From contig CAKZVK010000002.1 in NCBI GenBank assembly GCA_937921825.1, positions 19,828 through 83,827 on the forward strand: a stretch of DNA of 64,000 bases. The letters run 5' to 3'. Within the stretch, counting starts at the first letter, position 1; each line of letters opens with the position of its first letter. Positions 44,625 to 53,597 of the stretch are shown in pieces. Origin of the DNA: an uncultured Saprospiraceae bacterium (GTDB taxonomy: Bacteria > Bacteroidota > Bacteroidia > Chitinophagales > Saprospiraceae). The notes beneath the pieces are model-generated. The model saw nothing but the letters and a program-made list of their open reading frames with translations. It was not told the DNA's origin and searched no databases. The position numbers and the translations under genes are program-made.

Positions 44625-45815
44625 ATGCAACACTACCCGATAATAATTAGGGTCCTTAGCTTAATGAGCTTTACGTTCCTCCTATATTTCCAAGCTCAGA
44701 GCCAAAGTCTAACAGATCCATATCCTTATAGTCAGCAAAGAGAAAATCGCTTTCTTCTAAGTACAGAATTTAGCAGCTTAGCCACTCAGTACAATGGTCA
44801 ACTTGGAGCATCAACTAGAATCGGATTTGAAAAATATCTGTCAGATGAAAAAAAGCAGCGTCTACTAACCTTAGACTTTAGTACTTCAAAATTATTCTTT
44901 GCTCGAAGCGGAGATTTCTCACCACTCCTTCTATCCCTTAGTGCGGCCTATAAGCAGAAGATATTTTTTAGAAAATTTTATTTTATAGAGTACGAAGCCC
45001 GTGCAACTTTAACTGATCCCTTTTTGAATGAAAGAACTCAGTTCTCACCTTTTGTAAAATTGAGTGGGGGCAAAGGAAGAATAGATAGAGTCAATGAAAA
45101 ATTCTTAAGTGAATCTTTAATGGCGACTCTTGCCATGTCTAATATTTCACTAGATGAAGAACAAGTCATTCAGACCAGTCAGTTGATCAGAGCTATGAAA
45201 AACAAAAGAAAATTTCTCAACTTAGGATCTATTGCCAAAGAACTAGCACTACTCACTGAATACCTGGGTGACAACTATATAACCAATGATCATCTAAGTG
45301 ATGCTGTAAATAGAAGTCTTGTAAAATCTATCTACAAATATTATCCTAGTCTAGACCGTCTAGCAGGACGTACTATTAATTTTGGCGTACATGCCTCTAC
45401 TATATATAGGCATTTTCCAGGAGATGATTTTTTTGATCTCTGGAGGATATTTGGTCAAGTTGGACTCTCCTTAGCTTATAGAGAACACGACTATATCAAT
45501 AGAAAATTCCAACTTAATAAAATTGCATCCATCTCTACAACTTGGCTAGAGAACTACGATCGAGGGTATGGCATATCTGAGAATCTAAGTCTAGAGGCAG
45601 TGTACTATCCCAACATAAGCAGTCAGTTCTCATTCCTTGCAGGTATGTATAATCGTTTTCATACTCTCTCCTATTTTAATTCCTACGGACTTGAATTAGG
45701 TCTAGGCCTAAAGAAAATTTTCTCACAAAGATGTTACGTGGAGTTATCATCAAATCTACAACTTGATTTCAATCAGAGAGCGGTAGCTAGAGCTCAGTTA
45801 GCGGTCAATATATAA
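44625..45815 (+). CDS. Secreted or outer-membrane protein of unknown function
   Basis: 396 residues. Signal peptide to about residue 28 (VLSLMSFTFLLYFQAQSQS). N- and C-terminal parts show alternating beta strands (for example FFARSGDFSPLLLSLSAAYKQK, ELGLGLKKIFSQRCYVELSS) as in barrel proteins, with an inserted helical stretch of about 90 residues (about 155-245, containing MKNKRKFLNLGSIAKELALLTEYLGDN). Not recognised. Transcribed alone after a spacer of about 120 bp. Confidence 0.55.
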   Translation: MQHYPIIIRVLSLMSFTFLLYFQAQSQSLTDPYPYSQQRENRFLLSTEFSSLATQYNGQLGASTRIGFEKYLSDEKKQRLLTLDFSTSKLFFARSGDFSPLLLSLSAAYKQKIFFRKFYFIEYEARATLTDPFLNERTQFSPFVKLSGGKGRIDRVNEKFLSESLMATLAMSNISLDEEQVIQTSQLIRAMKNKRKFLNLGSIAKELALLTEYLGDNYITNDHLSDAVNRSLVKSIYKYYPSLDRLAGRTINFGVHASTIYRHFPGDDFFDLWRIFGQVGLSLAYREHDYINRKFQLNKIASISTTWLENYDRGYGISENLSLEAVYYPNISSQFSFLAGMYNRFHTLSYFNSYGLELGLGLKKIFSQRCYVELSSNLQLDFNQRAVARAQLAVNI

Positions 45816-45826
45816 TGAAAGAGAAA

Positions 45827-45857
45827 TTTACAATTATTGAATTAATCTATATCTTTG
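45827..45857 (+). promoter_or_regulatory. Orphan promoter TTTA-N19-TATCTTTG
   Basis: TTTA (45827-45830), 19 bases, then TATCTTTG (45850-45857), an exact TAnnTTTG. It lies just after a gene end and before a terminator at 45957, with no coding gene in between. Confidence 0.6.
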
Positions 45858-45862
45858 ATTAA

Positions 45863-45990
45863 ATAAATTTAATAATGAGAATATTTAGAAATACAAATTC
45901 ATATTCAGCACTGCTTACGCAATTCTGATAGATCTGTCATTTCTACTAAAATATAGAGCCTTGTCAGAGTTTCTGACAAGGCTTTTTTTC
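45863..45990 (+). ncRNA. Candidate small RNA of about 125 bases
   Basis: The unit has a promoter (45827-45857) and a very strong terminator at 45957-45990 but no gene of normal size. A 17-codon frame (ATG 45875 to TGA 45928, MRIFRNTNSYSALLTQF) could encode a tiny peptide, but it has no recognised features. Most simply an sRNA, possibly a leader transcript. Start position is an estimate from the promoter. Confidence 0.45.
45957..45990 (+). terminator. Strong intrinsic terminator of the small RNA candidate
   Basis: Perfect 12-bp stem AGCCTTGTCAGA (45957-45968) / TCTGACAAGGCT (45972-45983), three-base loop, then TTTTTT. Confidence 0.9.
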
Positions 45991-46067
45991 TTTAAATCTT
46001 TAATGAAATTGGATTTAAACAACTGAAATAAAAGTGATCGACTTAACTCTTATACCTTTTTATACTC

Positions 46068-46080
46068 CCACCTAAGGTGG
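46068..46080 (+). promoter_or_regulatory. Hairpin covering the ribosome-binding region of the MFS gene
   Basis: CCACC-TAA-GGTGG, a perfect 5-bp stem with three-base loop; GGTGGA lies 6 bases before the ATG at 46087 and could act as a Shine-Dalgarno-like element, which the hairpin would hide. Confidence 0.35.
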
Positions 46081-46086
46081 ACTTTT

Positions 46087-47307
46087 ATGAACTTGATAAA
46101 ACTATATAAAGATTCTTTTTCGGGGCTCAGTACAGATGTATGGTACATAGCTCTTATCTATCTTGTCAATAGATGTGGTGAGATGGTCATTCCGTTTATG
46201 TCTGTCTACCTGACTTCACAGTTAGGATTTACAAAGACAGAGTCTGGTATAGTTTTATTCTGTTTTGGCTTAGGAGCACTTATTGGTTCTAACGTTGGTG
46301 GATACCTTACTGACAGGATTGGAAATTTCAAGGTGATGGCACTCAGTCTAGGCTCCATGGGTACTTCATTCCTAATGATACTATTATTCAATAGCTTTCT
46401 ACCTCTAAGCTTATGGATGATAGTGACTGGAATAAGTAGCAGCATGTTTAGTCCTGCAGCCTTTAGCGCAGTAAGTATGTGGGGAGAAAAAGAAAATCAA
46501 ACTAGAGGATTCTCACTACTTAGAATGGCGATTAACCTAGGGGTAGCCATAGGTCCAGCGATAGGAGGATTCCTAGCCTATAAAGTTGGTTACAAATGGC
46601 TATTCATAGTAGATGGTATTACATGTTATTGCGCATTAGCGACTTTATTCATTGTGCTCCGCCATAAAAACAAAAAGTTTGTAGATAGAGAAAAGAATGC
46701 CCCTAAAGTCAAATCTCCATATTCTGATAAAATCCTTCTGGCATTTTTGTTTTTCAACTTGATAAACATGGTTGCTTTTTTCCAAATTCTATTTTCTGTA
46801 CCCGTCTACTTCAAGGAAGAAATGAAAATGGACGAGTTGTTAATCGGTGCTTTCTTTACAGCTAATGGTCTCTTGGTCTTCTTATTAGAAATGCCATTAG
46901 TCTATTTAATAGAAAAGAAAAGGAAAATCTTCAAGCCAATGATTGCTGGAGCAATTCTAATTGGAATAGCCTATGCTTCATTGAGTATCTTTAGCAACCC
47001 CTTGATGGCTATTGTCACCTATAGTCTTTTAGTCGCTTTGGGAGAAGTTATTAATTTTCCTTTGATACCTTCCGTCGCAATGATGAGATCCGAAGAACAT
47101 AACCAAGGGAAATATATGGGAGTGGTATCTATGATGTTTGCGATGGCTTTCTTATTGGCCCCTATTTCTGGACTGCCTGTAGTAGAACTCATTGGCTTTG
47201 AAAACTATTGGTATCTGACTGCCAGCCTCTCTATGATATCTGCAGCTGCCCTTTGGTTGATGAATTCATACTTTGACAATAAAAAACCTCGTGAAAAATC
47301 TCATTAA
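46087..47307 (+). CDS. MFS transporter (multidrug/sugar type)
   Basis: 406 residues with about 12 membrane helices. Visible MFS motifs: FGLGALIGSNVGGYLTDRIGNFKVM (motif A, about 60-85), SLWMIVTGISSSMFSPAAFSAVSMW and RMAINLGVAIGPAIGGFL (motif C-like GP pair). Helices 7-12 start near residue 215. Exporter type likely, but substrate is not identifiable. The stop overlaps the start of the UDG-like gene, so these may be translated together. A hairpin just before the start may control translation. Confidence 0.85.
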   Translation: MNLIKLYKDSFSGLSTDVWYIALIYLVNRCGEMVIPFMSVYLTSQLGFTKTESGIVLFCFGLGALIGSNVGGYLTDRIGNFKVMALSLGSMGTSFLMILLFNSFLPLSLWMIVTGISSSMFSPAAFSAVSMWGEKENQTRGFSLLRMAINLGVAIGPAIGGFLAYKVGYKWLFIVDGITCYCALATLFIVLRHKNKKFVDREKNAPKVKSPYSDKILLAFLFFNLINMVAFFQILFSVPVYFKEEMKMDELLIGAFFTANGLLVFLLEMPLVYLIEKKRKIFKPMIAGAILIGIAYASLSIFSNPLMAIVTYSLLVALGEVINFPLIPSVAMMRSEEHNQGKYMGVVSMMFAMAFLLAPISGLPVVELIGFENYWYLTASLSMISAAALWLMNSYFDNKKPREKSH

Positions 47308-47860
47308 AGAAATCAAGAAATGTCAGCTGTGTGCCCAACAGATGTCTGTGAGTCCAAGACCAGTACTATCTGTCACGGAACAAAGTAAAATACTTATAAT
47401 CGGCCAAGCTCCTGGTTCTGTAGTCTACAACTCAGGAGTTCCCTGGGCAGATAAAAGTGGGGAAAACCTCAGATCCTGGATGAATATTTCTCAAGAAACA
47501 TTTTACGATAATAAGAAGTTTGGAATTCTACCAATGGGTTTTTGTTATCCTGGCAAAGGAAAAACTGGAGACCTACCACCTAGGAAGGAATGTGCCCCTC
47601 AGTGGCATTCTAGAGTATTTGCAGAACTTACTGAAGTCAAGCTGACATTACTCATAGGAAAATATGCTCAGGAATATTATCTGAAAGACAAAAAGAAAAA
47701 AACACTAACGGAGACTGTCAGACAGTATGACAGTTATCTCCCTCAGTTTTTTGTCTTGCCCCATCCTTCTCCAAGGAACAACATCTGGATGAAGAAGAAT
47801 CCATGGTTCCGTGCCGAAGTCATCCCTCAGCTGCAGAAGATTGTCCACCAAGTCATCTAG
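47291..47860 (+). CDS. Uracil-DNA glycosylase superfamily protein
   Basis: 189 residues from GTG 47291 (overlaps the MFS stop by 17 bases); a TTG at 47273 is an alternative start. Motif A GQAPGSVVYNSGVPWADKSGENLR (about 37-60) and LPHPSPRNN (about 160-168), the base-flipping motif B, identify the UDG fold. A CxxC pair (KKCQLC, near residue 10) is present but a full Fe-S cluster set of four Cys is not obvious. Close to UDG-like proteins that remove uracil or related bases. Coupled to the MFS gene by overlap. Confidence 0.8.
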   Translation: MKNLIKEIKKCQLCAQQMSVSPRPVLSVTEQSKILIIGQAPGSVVYNSGVPWADKSGENLRSWMNISQETFYDNKKFGILPMGFCYPGKGKTGDLPPRKECAPQWHSRVFAELTEVKLTLLIGKYAQEYYLKDKKKKTLTETVRQYDSYLPQFFVLPHPSPRNNIWMKKNPWFRAEVIPQLQKIVHQVI

Positions 47861-47871
47861 ATTCTAAATTT

Positions 47872-48228
47872 CTACAGGTATAATCTACCGTACATGTATC
47901 TAGAAACTATTGTGGACACTATAGCTATAATAGAAAATAATGCTCCGCCATCACTGGCAACTTGATGTGCTACAAAAGCCAATACTGCATCTAGAAAGAA
48001 CCCAGCATAAGCCCATTCAGTTAGCATGCGAGGTCTCTTGACTAAAACTGCAATAATACCTAATACCTTAAGTATCGCAAGAGGAATTACCAAGTAAGTT
48101 GGATAGCCCAAACTTTCAAAAAATCCTCTCACCATTTCTGTCTTGGTAAAATACATACTTGCAGAAAAGGCAAAGACGCCACACATAGCAGCGGTCGATA
48201 TCCAATAAATAACTTTCTCTGTGTTCAC
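47872..48228 (-). CDS. DoxX-like membrane protein
   Basis: 118 residues from GTG 48228. Four predicted helices (about 8-28, 45-65, 72-92, 95-115) and the pattern of small DoxX-like (DoxX_2) proteins: FFESLGYPTYLVIPLAILKVLGIIAVL. The family shares a fold with thiosulfate:quinone oxidoreductase subunits but is otherwise of unknown role. Faces the UDG-like gene tail to tail, 11 bp apart, and starts 77 bp before the metalloprotease stop. Confidence 0.75.
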   Translation of the reverse strand: MNTEKVIYWISTAAMCGVFAFSASMYFTKTEMVRGFFESLGYPTYLVIPLAILKVLGIIAVLVKRPRMLTEWAYAGFFLDAVLAFVAHQVASDGGALFSIIAIVSTIVSRYMYGRLYL

Positions 48229-48305
48229 AATTATAGTTTTGAGTTAGGGTATAAATATATCTTTTTGATTCTATAAGATGAGATTTAAATCTCATCCTTT
48301 TAGAA

Positions 48306-50648
48306 TTAATGACATCCAATTGGAGACCCTGGTGGCATTTTTGCTAGATCTGGCAAATCAAAGGTCTCAGGCCTACTTGTTGATTCAGAAAGCAGATGTC
48401 TCAGATAACTTCTGTGGGCTTGTTGCTCTCCAGAATAGTTCGTCTTCTTTTCTACTTTGAAGAAAGAATTTAAACCAGCCATCACCATAGCTTTCACTTG
48501 CTTATTGGCAGTGGCATCTGCTTTGATTTTAAGCATGGTGATAAACAATACTTTTTCTAACATCATTTGATATTGAGCATCTTGGGTTTGTCCCTGGACG
48601 TACGATGTAATCTGATCCATGTAAGACTTCAGCGTCCAGTCACCCTCTTGATACATATCTAATCTAGCCAGTCGCTGTGGATCAAGGAGGAAGGACAGAG
48701 TATATCCAGCTGCAGCCTCTGCCGCCGACAAAGGATCAAAAAGTGCTCCTGTATGACCTCTAAAGCTTTCTCTATTCTTAGGGTATCCATAAGCAGGTGG
48801 GGGGATACTTTCTATTAACTCATCGGATAATTTTAGAAACTCGGTGTCCAGTGTAGATAAGATTGCAGTAAGGGCCCTCTTTTGCTCTTTCACATCTACA
48901 CAAGTAAAATTTAATGGTGTAGGTTTAACACCATAATCAAATCCAACACCACCTATTATTTTAGAAGCACCATCTACTTGGTAGCGGTGCATAAGATAGA
49001 CAGGTACCAATACTTTTTCTATCTCGGAATATGGTGTTCCCTCTTTTATAGAATTAACGCCAAGCTTAGAGAGTACATGTTTTCTTAGTGTACATATTCT
49101 TTCTAGCTCCCCTACTGGGTCATTCCCATTATCCCACAGATGCGCATATGGATGCTTTCCTCCAGCAGGACGAGCATCCTTATCCGTTATGAAAAGCAGA
49201 CCATCTTTTCTATTCTTTTCTATGATGGATCTGAGATAATCCGCTTCACTCTGTCCAGTCGCTGGACTTCCATATCCGTAAGTAATGGTTCGCTTATCCC
49301 ACTCTCCTATCTTATTATCATAGGCAGAAGAAAAATCTGTATCACCCTCATCAAGGACGACATAAGGATGCGGGTAATCCATTACAGAAGATCTATCATT
49401 ATAGCTCGCCGCAAAATTATGGGTCAGTCCTATTGTATGGCCTATCTCGTGGGCAGACAACTGACGTAGTCTTGCTAGAGCCATCTCCAAGATGCGAGGA
49501 TCCTCACTGCTTTCGTCAAAGGCTGAAATTATACCCTGAGCAATAAGATAGTCCTGTCTTACTCTCAGTGAACCAAGACTAACATGCCCTTTTATAATTT
49601 CGCCAGTACGTGGGTCTGCCACTGAAGCACCATAGGACCACCCTCTTGTACTTCTATGTACCCACTGGATCATGTTATACCTAACGTCTAAGGGATGAGC
49701 GCCCTCTGGCAACTCTCGGACTTCAAAGGCATCTTTGTACCCTGCCGCCTCAAAAGCTTGATTCCACCAATTACCGCCTTCTATCAGTGCGGACTTTACG
49801 GGTTCTGGGCAGCCGCTGTCTATGTAGTAAATAATGGGTTCTATTGCAGGACTAAGATCAGCTCCCGGTGTCTTCTTATTCAATCTATGTCTGAGTATAA
49901 ATCGCTGCTCCATATCCGTACCTATAGGTGCCGCGTAGTCATAATAACTTCTAAATATATAACCTGATTCAGAGTGAAATTTTCTGGGCTGATACTTGTC
50001 ATCTGGCAACCTTACAAAAGAATGATGTTGTCTCACCGTCACCAATTCAGGTGTAGGAGTCACACTAGATATAAAATCTGCTTCGCCCTCACCACTAAAG
50101 GTGAGGAGTGCCTCCAGCTCAGTGTTATCTGGAAAATTAAACAGCCCTTCCTTATAGACAGCACTTCTGGTTTTGTCCAACTTATAATGACCTTGTTTTC
50201 TATCCTTCAGAGTCTTGCTGACACCATGTGCATCTCTAATCAGAAAAGGTGTGGCATCTAACTGGTATGAATTAGCATCTTGACCTACGATCTTAAAGCC
50301 AAAGATTACAGACTTAGCAAAGGCTTCATCTACTGCATTTCTTTCTTTGGCATTATCACTGATGGCCCTATACTTCAGATTATTCTGAATCATCAATACT
50401 GTCTTGCCAGAACGATAAAAGTGGACTACTTTTTCATTACCAAGTTGTCCTCGATCTAGTCCTATATCATTAGAACCAATCCCCGCTGAGAGGCTACTAA
50501 CATAAAGAAACTCTTCACCTAGTTTGTCTGCGGGTACATGCAGTAGGACTTGACCTGTATCATCATCCCATGTAAAATCAATAAACCCTTCTTGTTTTTG
50601 CCCAAGCAGACTTAGCGGGAGCAATAGTATTAAAAGACCTCTGATCAT
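48306..50648 (-). CDS. Secreted zinc metalloprotease (DUF5117/DUF4953 type)
   Basis: 780 residues. Signal peptide MIRGLLILLLPLSLLGQKQ. Residues about 20-330 are the DUF5117 part; the zinc motif HEIGHTIGLTHN starts at His400 (HExxHxxGxxH) with Met-turn-like and DUF4953 residues (SSVMDYPHPYV) following. Metzincin-like gluzincin in overall layout. Member of a Bacteroidota family of large secreted or periplasmic metalloproteases. Separated by 59 bp from the T9SS cargo gene upstream on the same strand. Substrate unknown. Confidence 0.88.
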   Translation of the reverse strand: MIRGLLILLLPLSLLGQKQEGFIDFTWDDDTGQVLLHVPADKLGEEFLYVSSLSAGIGSNDIGLDRGQLGNEKVVHFYRSGKTVLMIQNNLKYRAISDNAKERNAVDEAFAKSVIFGFKIVGQDANSYQLDATPFLIRDAHGVSKTLKDRKQGHYKLDKTRSAVYKEGLFNFPDNTELEALLTFSGEGEADFISSVTPTPELVTVRQHHSFVRLPDDKYQPRKFHSESGYIFRSYYDYAAPIGTDMEQRFILRHRLNKKTPGADLSPAIEPIIYYIDSGCPEPVKSALIEGGNWWNQAFEAAGYKDAFEVRELPEGAHPLDVRYNMIQWVHRSTRGWSYGASVADPRTGEIIKGHVSLGSLRVRQDYLIAQGIISAFDESSEDPRILEMALARLRQLSAHEIGHTIGLTHNFAASYNDRSSVMDYPHPYVVLDEGDTDFSSAYDNKIGEWDKRTITYGYGSPATGQSEADYLRSIIEKNRKDGLLFITDKDARPAGGKHPYAHLWDNGNDPVGELERICTLRKHVLSKLGVNSIKEGTPYSEIEKVLVPVYLMHRYQVDGASKIIGGVGFDYGVKPTPLNFTCVDVKEQKRALTAILSTLDTEFLKLSDELIESIPPPAYGYPKNRESFRGHTGALFDPLSAAEAAAGYTLSFLLDPQRLARLDMYQEGDWTLKSYMDQITSYVQGQTQDAQYQMMLEKVLFITMLKIKADATANKQVKAMVMAGLNSFFKVEKKTNYSGEQQAHRSYLRHLLSESTSRPETFDLPDLAKMPPGSPIGCH

Positions 50649-50707
50649 ATTAGTTCAACTTTAGCTCTAAAGCTGTCTAATATAACATCTGAATATGATT
50701 CTTACTA

Positions 50708-52393
50708 TTAGATCTTTATAAACTTAGTAAATAAAGATTCCTTCTGTCCTTTCTTTCTTAATGATAATAGATATGACCCTGCAGAATAATTAGATACATC
50801 AATAGTCTTAAGGTCTTTAGTCGTATAATACATTAGCTGTCCTTCTAGTGTATAGACGGAGAGATATTCTATCTCCTCTTCTACTTCTATATTAATAGTA
50901 TTTAGAGCTGGATTAGGATAGAAGGATATGAGATCAGAAACATTCACATCTTCTACATACGTTAGTACTGAGACTCTTATAACATTATTGGGGTCATTAT
51001 TGAACATATAATTAGCCCCAGGAGCGGCCATAATCACTTCATCAAAAGAAATCCATCTATTGCTAATAGTAGTATCAATAGTTATAGTAGATGTAGCTGG
51101 AAAACTATCTGTCTCTATCCCCAGATAAAATTTGAAATCTGCAAACCCTACAGGTACAAAGTCTTCAGAAAACACATTAGCAACGTGGTAATCCTCAAAG
51201 TTAAAATTTGTCATTTCTAATGAGAAGTCATAAGAGTAGGTTTGATAGAAAGCAGTATCACCGTTGAACCTAATCTCAAAAGTGTCTATTAATGATCTAC
51301 TCACTTCCACATCATCAAGCCGAAGAGAAATCTTGGGATAGAAGACATTGGAATTATCGACCAGATTGGTATTTCTAAAAAAGACATTATCAGTGATGTC
51401 CTCAATGTTATAAGTACCCGTCAATAGATACTTATCCTCTCCCAAATTATCAAAAGTATACATCTCCTCTCCTTCGCCTAATACTGCTTCATGTTCTAGA
51501 ACCCATGTACCTTGATTATCTAACGTGTACAGAAAGTAGTGCTCATCACCATTAGTAAGGAGTTTCACTTGATTCCCCTCTAACTTCGCCGTTCGTATTT
51601 CGCCACTTATCTCATCGGGCTCCCAGGAAGACTGAAGTGTGGTACAATCACTCGACAGAAGTAGAATCTGATTATCCTGAGCGAATAAATTTCCTCCCTG
51701 ATAATTAAGAAGGTTAGTAACTTTTGCAGATCCAGGAAAAGTATATCGAGTTACAAATTCCCCGTTGACATATTCTTGTAGCAGGTTCTCATTTTCATTG
51801 TTGTCATACCAATTAATAAATAATTGTCCTTCTGCGTTTCTAAAGGAGCTGCGTATGAAATTTGTATTTTGCTTAGGCGCTGCATCTTTAACTCCATTCT
51901 TATCAAAGACATAAGTACTGTCTTGATCAAAAAAGATCCAATCCCCATTCTGATCCTTCTCTATATTAGTCACCCTTAGTGAAGTCCTTTCTTCGAGCTT
52001 CTCATAACTCACAGTATCTATAGAGATCTCTGACCCATCGACATTGACTACATAAAAGCCTGAACCAGGAATGTCATATTCCCACAGACTGTAGAGGACG
52101 ATCTGGAACGAGCTATCTGATTCTACAAACAATTTTGACTGTGCCGTGGTGAATTCAAACTTAAGCAAGACTTCAAATTCTTTATCACTGGTCACCCTAT
52201 TGACTAAGGTCATCGGCTTAGCAGCATTGTGACTGGCATAATAAATCTGATTCTTGTTATGGACTTTTAGCGCTCCTGGTTGACATTCAACATGTCTGTG
52301 CTCAAGGAACTCAAAATTTTCTGAAAACTGCCCCTCAGCATATTTTGAGCAGAGGCATAAAATCATACAAAGTACTAATGGTGTTGATTTCAT
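50708..52393 (-). CDS. Large secreted protein with T9SS sorting domain
   Basis: 561 residues. Signal peptide to about residue 21 (MKSTPLVLCMILCLCSKYAEG). The mid-part has many beta strands of a repeating type (about 60-330), reminiscent of beta-propeller repeats, followed by a long beta region. The C-terminus (ISFYPNPALNTINIEVEEE, TLEGQLMYYT, AGSYLLSLRKKGQ, FTKFIKI) is a clear type A sorting domain. Probably surface exposed. Starts with ATG 52393. Next to a metalloprotease gene on the same strand, perhaps co-expressed. Confidence 0.75.
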   Translation of the reverse strand: MKSTPLVLCMILCLCSKYAEGQFSENFEFLEHRHVECQPGALKVHNKNQIYYASHNAAKPMTLVNRVTSDKEFEVLLKFEFTTAQSKLFVESDSSFQIVLYSLWEYDIPGSGFYVVNVDGSEISIDTVSYEKLEERTSLRVTNIEKDQNGDWIFFDQDSTYVFDKNGVKDAAPKQNTNFIRSSFRNAEGQLFINWYDNNENENLLQEYVNGEFVTRYTFPGSAKVTNLLNYQGGNLFAQDNQILLLSSDCTTLQSSWEPDEISGEIRTAKLEGNQVKLLTNGDEHYFLYTLDNQGTWVLEHEAVLGEGEEMYTFDNLGEDKYLLTGTYNIEDITDNVFFRNTNLVDNSNVFYPKISLRLDDVEVSRSLIDTFEIRFNGDTAFYQTYSYDFSLEMTNFNFEDYHVANVFSEDFVPVGFADFKFYLGIETDSFPATSTITIDTTISNRWISFDEVIMAAPGANYMFNNDPNNVIRVSVLTYVEDVNVSDLISFYPNPALNTINIEVEEEIEYLSVYTLEGQLMYYTTKDLKTIDVSNYSAGSYLLSLRKKGQKESLFTKFIKI

Positions 52394-52565
52394 GATGTAA
52401 TATTTATTCCTAAGATAGAGATCTTCTTACACTAACTACAACCACTTAAAAGTGTCAAACGTGACATTTTACTACAGAATTATCAACATATAGGCTTTTA
52501 TTATATTTATCCTAAGTCTATCAATGACTATGATTTAATATTACTTTTACCTCAAAAAAGAAGCT

Positions 52566-52805
52566 ATGCTTGCTACATATTTAATTGGTGTTCCAGGTGG
52601 AATGGAAATGATCCTTATCGCTTTTGTGATCTTATTACTTTTCGGTGGTAAAAAATTACCTGAATTGATGCGAGGACTAGGCAGAGGTATCAAAGAATTC
52701 AATAACGCCAAAGCCAGCATAGAAACTGAAGTGAAGGAAAGCATGAAAGAGCCAGCTAAAAAGCAAGCTGATAACAAAAGTGGATGGATCGAAAGAAATG
52801 ACTAG
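52566..52805 (+). CDS. tatA: Twin-arginine translocase subunit TatA/TatB/TatE
   Basis: 79 residues. N-terminal membrane helix (GGMEMILIAFVILLLFGGKKLPELMRGLGRGIKEF) with the FGGKKLPEL and GRGI motifs of TatA, followed by an amphipathic helix and an acidic-basic tail. Single gene; tatC is not in this window. It forms the pore of the Tat pathway that exports folded proteins. Confidence 0.9.
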   Translation: MLATYLIGVPGGMEMILIAFVILLLFGGKKLPELMRGLGRGIKEFNNAKASIETEVKESMKEPAKKQADNKSGWIERND

Positions 52806-52809
52806 TAGT

Positions 52810-53400
52810 CTACTCTGATTTTCTTTTAGTGTACGCCTCAGCAGCAGCTTTCAGTTCTTCATAGAAAGCTTCTCCATATTCTCTTACTAAGGCAGCTTTT
52901 ACAAATTCGTAGATCTTGATTTTCTCCTTTTGTCCTCGATCGCATGCCGCACTACATATATCCCACACATCATAATTCAAGGCTTGGAAGCCAGTCATCT
53001 CATTTTTGGAAACTCTCACTGGATACAGATGACAACTGATCGGTTTTTTGAAGGTAACCTCTCCGTCTGCATGTGCCTTTTCTATACCGCAGTAAGTAAT
53101 ACCTAATGCATCTCTGCCCATAAAGACACAAGCGCCATCAGGCATCAGCTCCGTCTCATAATTATTAGTATCCTTATTCTTAGTATAAAAACCATTGTCT
53201 GTTATCTGGGCTCTGGATGCGTCATCTAGATAGGGCAATACTTTTTCAAGTATGTTCTCCATAATTAGAAGCTCATCCTCTGTCAGTGGAGCACCATAGT
53301 CTCCCTCGATACAGCAGGCCCCTTTACAAGCATTTAGGTTACATGCAAAATGCTCCTTAACGACCTCTTCTGATACAAGTATCTCACCTATCAATATCAT
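52810..53400 (-). CDS. DUF3109 family cysteine-rich protein
   Basis: 196 residues. Cysteine spacing typical of the family: HFACNLNACKGACCIEGDYGAP (about 19-40), GACVF, CGIEK, CHLYPVR and ICSAACDRG. A metal- or iron-sulfur-binding role is likely, related to the YkgJ cluster proteins, but unproven. Converges with tatA, 4 bp apart. The gene starts about 200 bp upstream of citrate synthase on the other strand. Confidence 0.85.
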   Translation of the reverse strand: MILIGEILVSEEVVKEHFACNLNACKGACCIEGDYGAPLTEDELLIMENILEKVLPYLDDASRAQITDNGFYTKNKDTNNYETELMPDGACVFMGRDALGITYCGIEKAHADGEVTFKKPISCHLYPVRVSKNEMTGFQALNYDVWDICSAACDRGQKEKIKIYEFVKAALVREYGEAFYEELKAAAEAYTKRKSE

Positions 53401-53525
53401 AGTCCTGCAAGGTAGAAATTATTTAACCGCCTCTAACTAAAGTCCAAAATGAAGCATTGAGAAAAATATCCATATTTGTTGTAAATTTCGACTTCAATTC
53501 CAAGAGAGCATCAGGTGCTTAAAAC

Positions 53526-53540
53526 CAAGTTGCCAACTTG
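53526..53540. promoter_or_regulatory. Inverted repeat upstream of citrate synthase
   Basis: CAAGTT-GCC-AACTTG, a perfect 6-bp inverted repeat, lies 58 bases before the ATG at 53598 in the divergent space between DUF3109 and citrate synthase. Possible operator. Confidence 0.3.
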
Positions 53541-53597
53541 ATGTTAATACACATATCAAACATTACAAATAGCAAATTATAAACTCCCTAACAAGAA

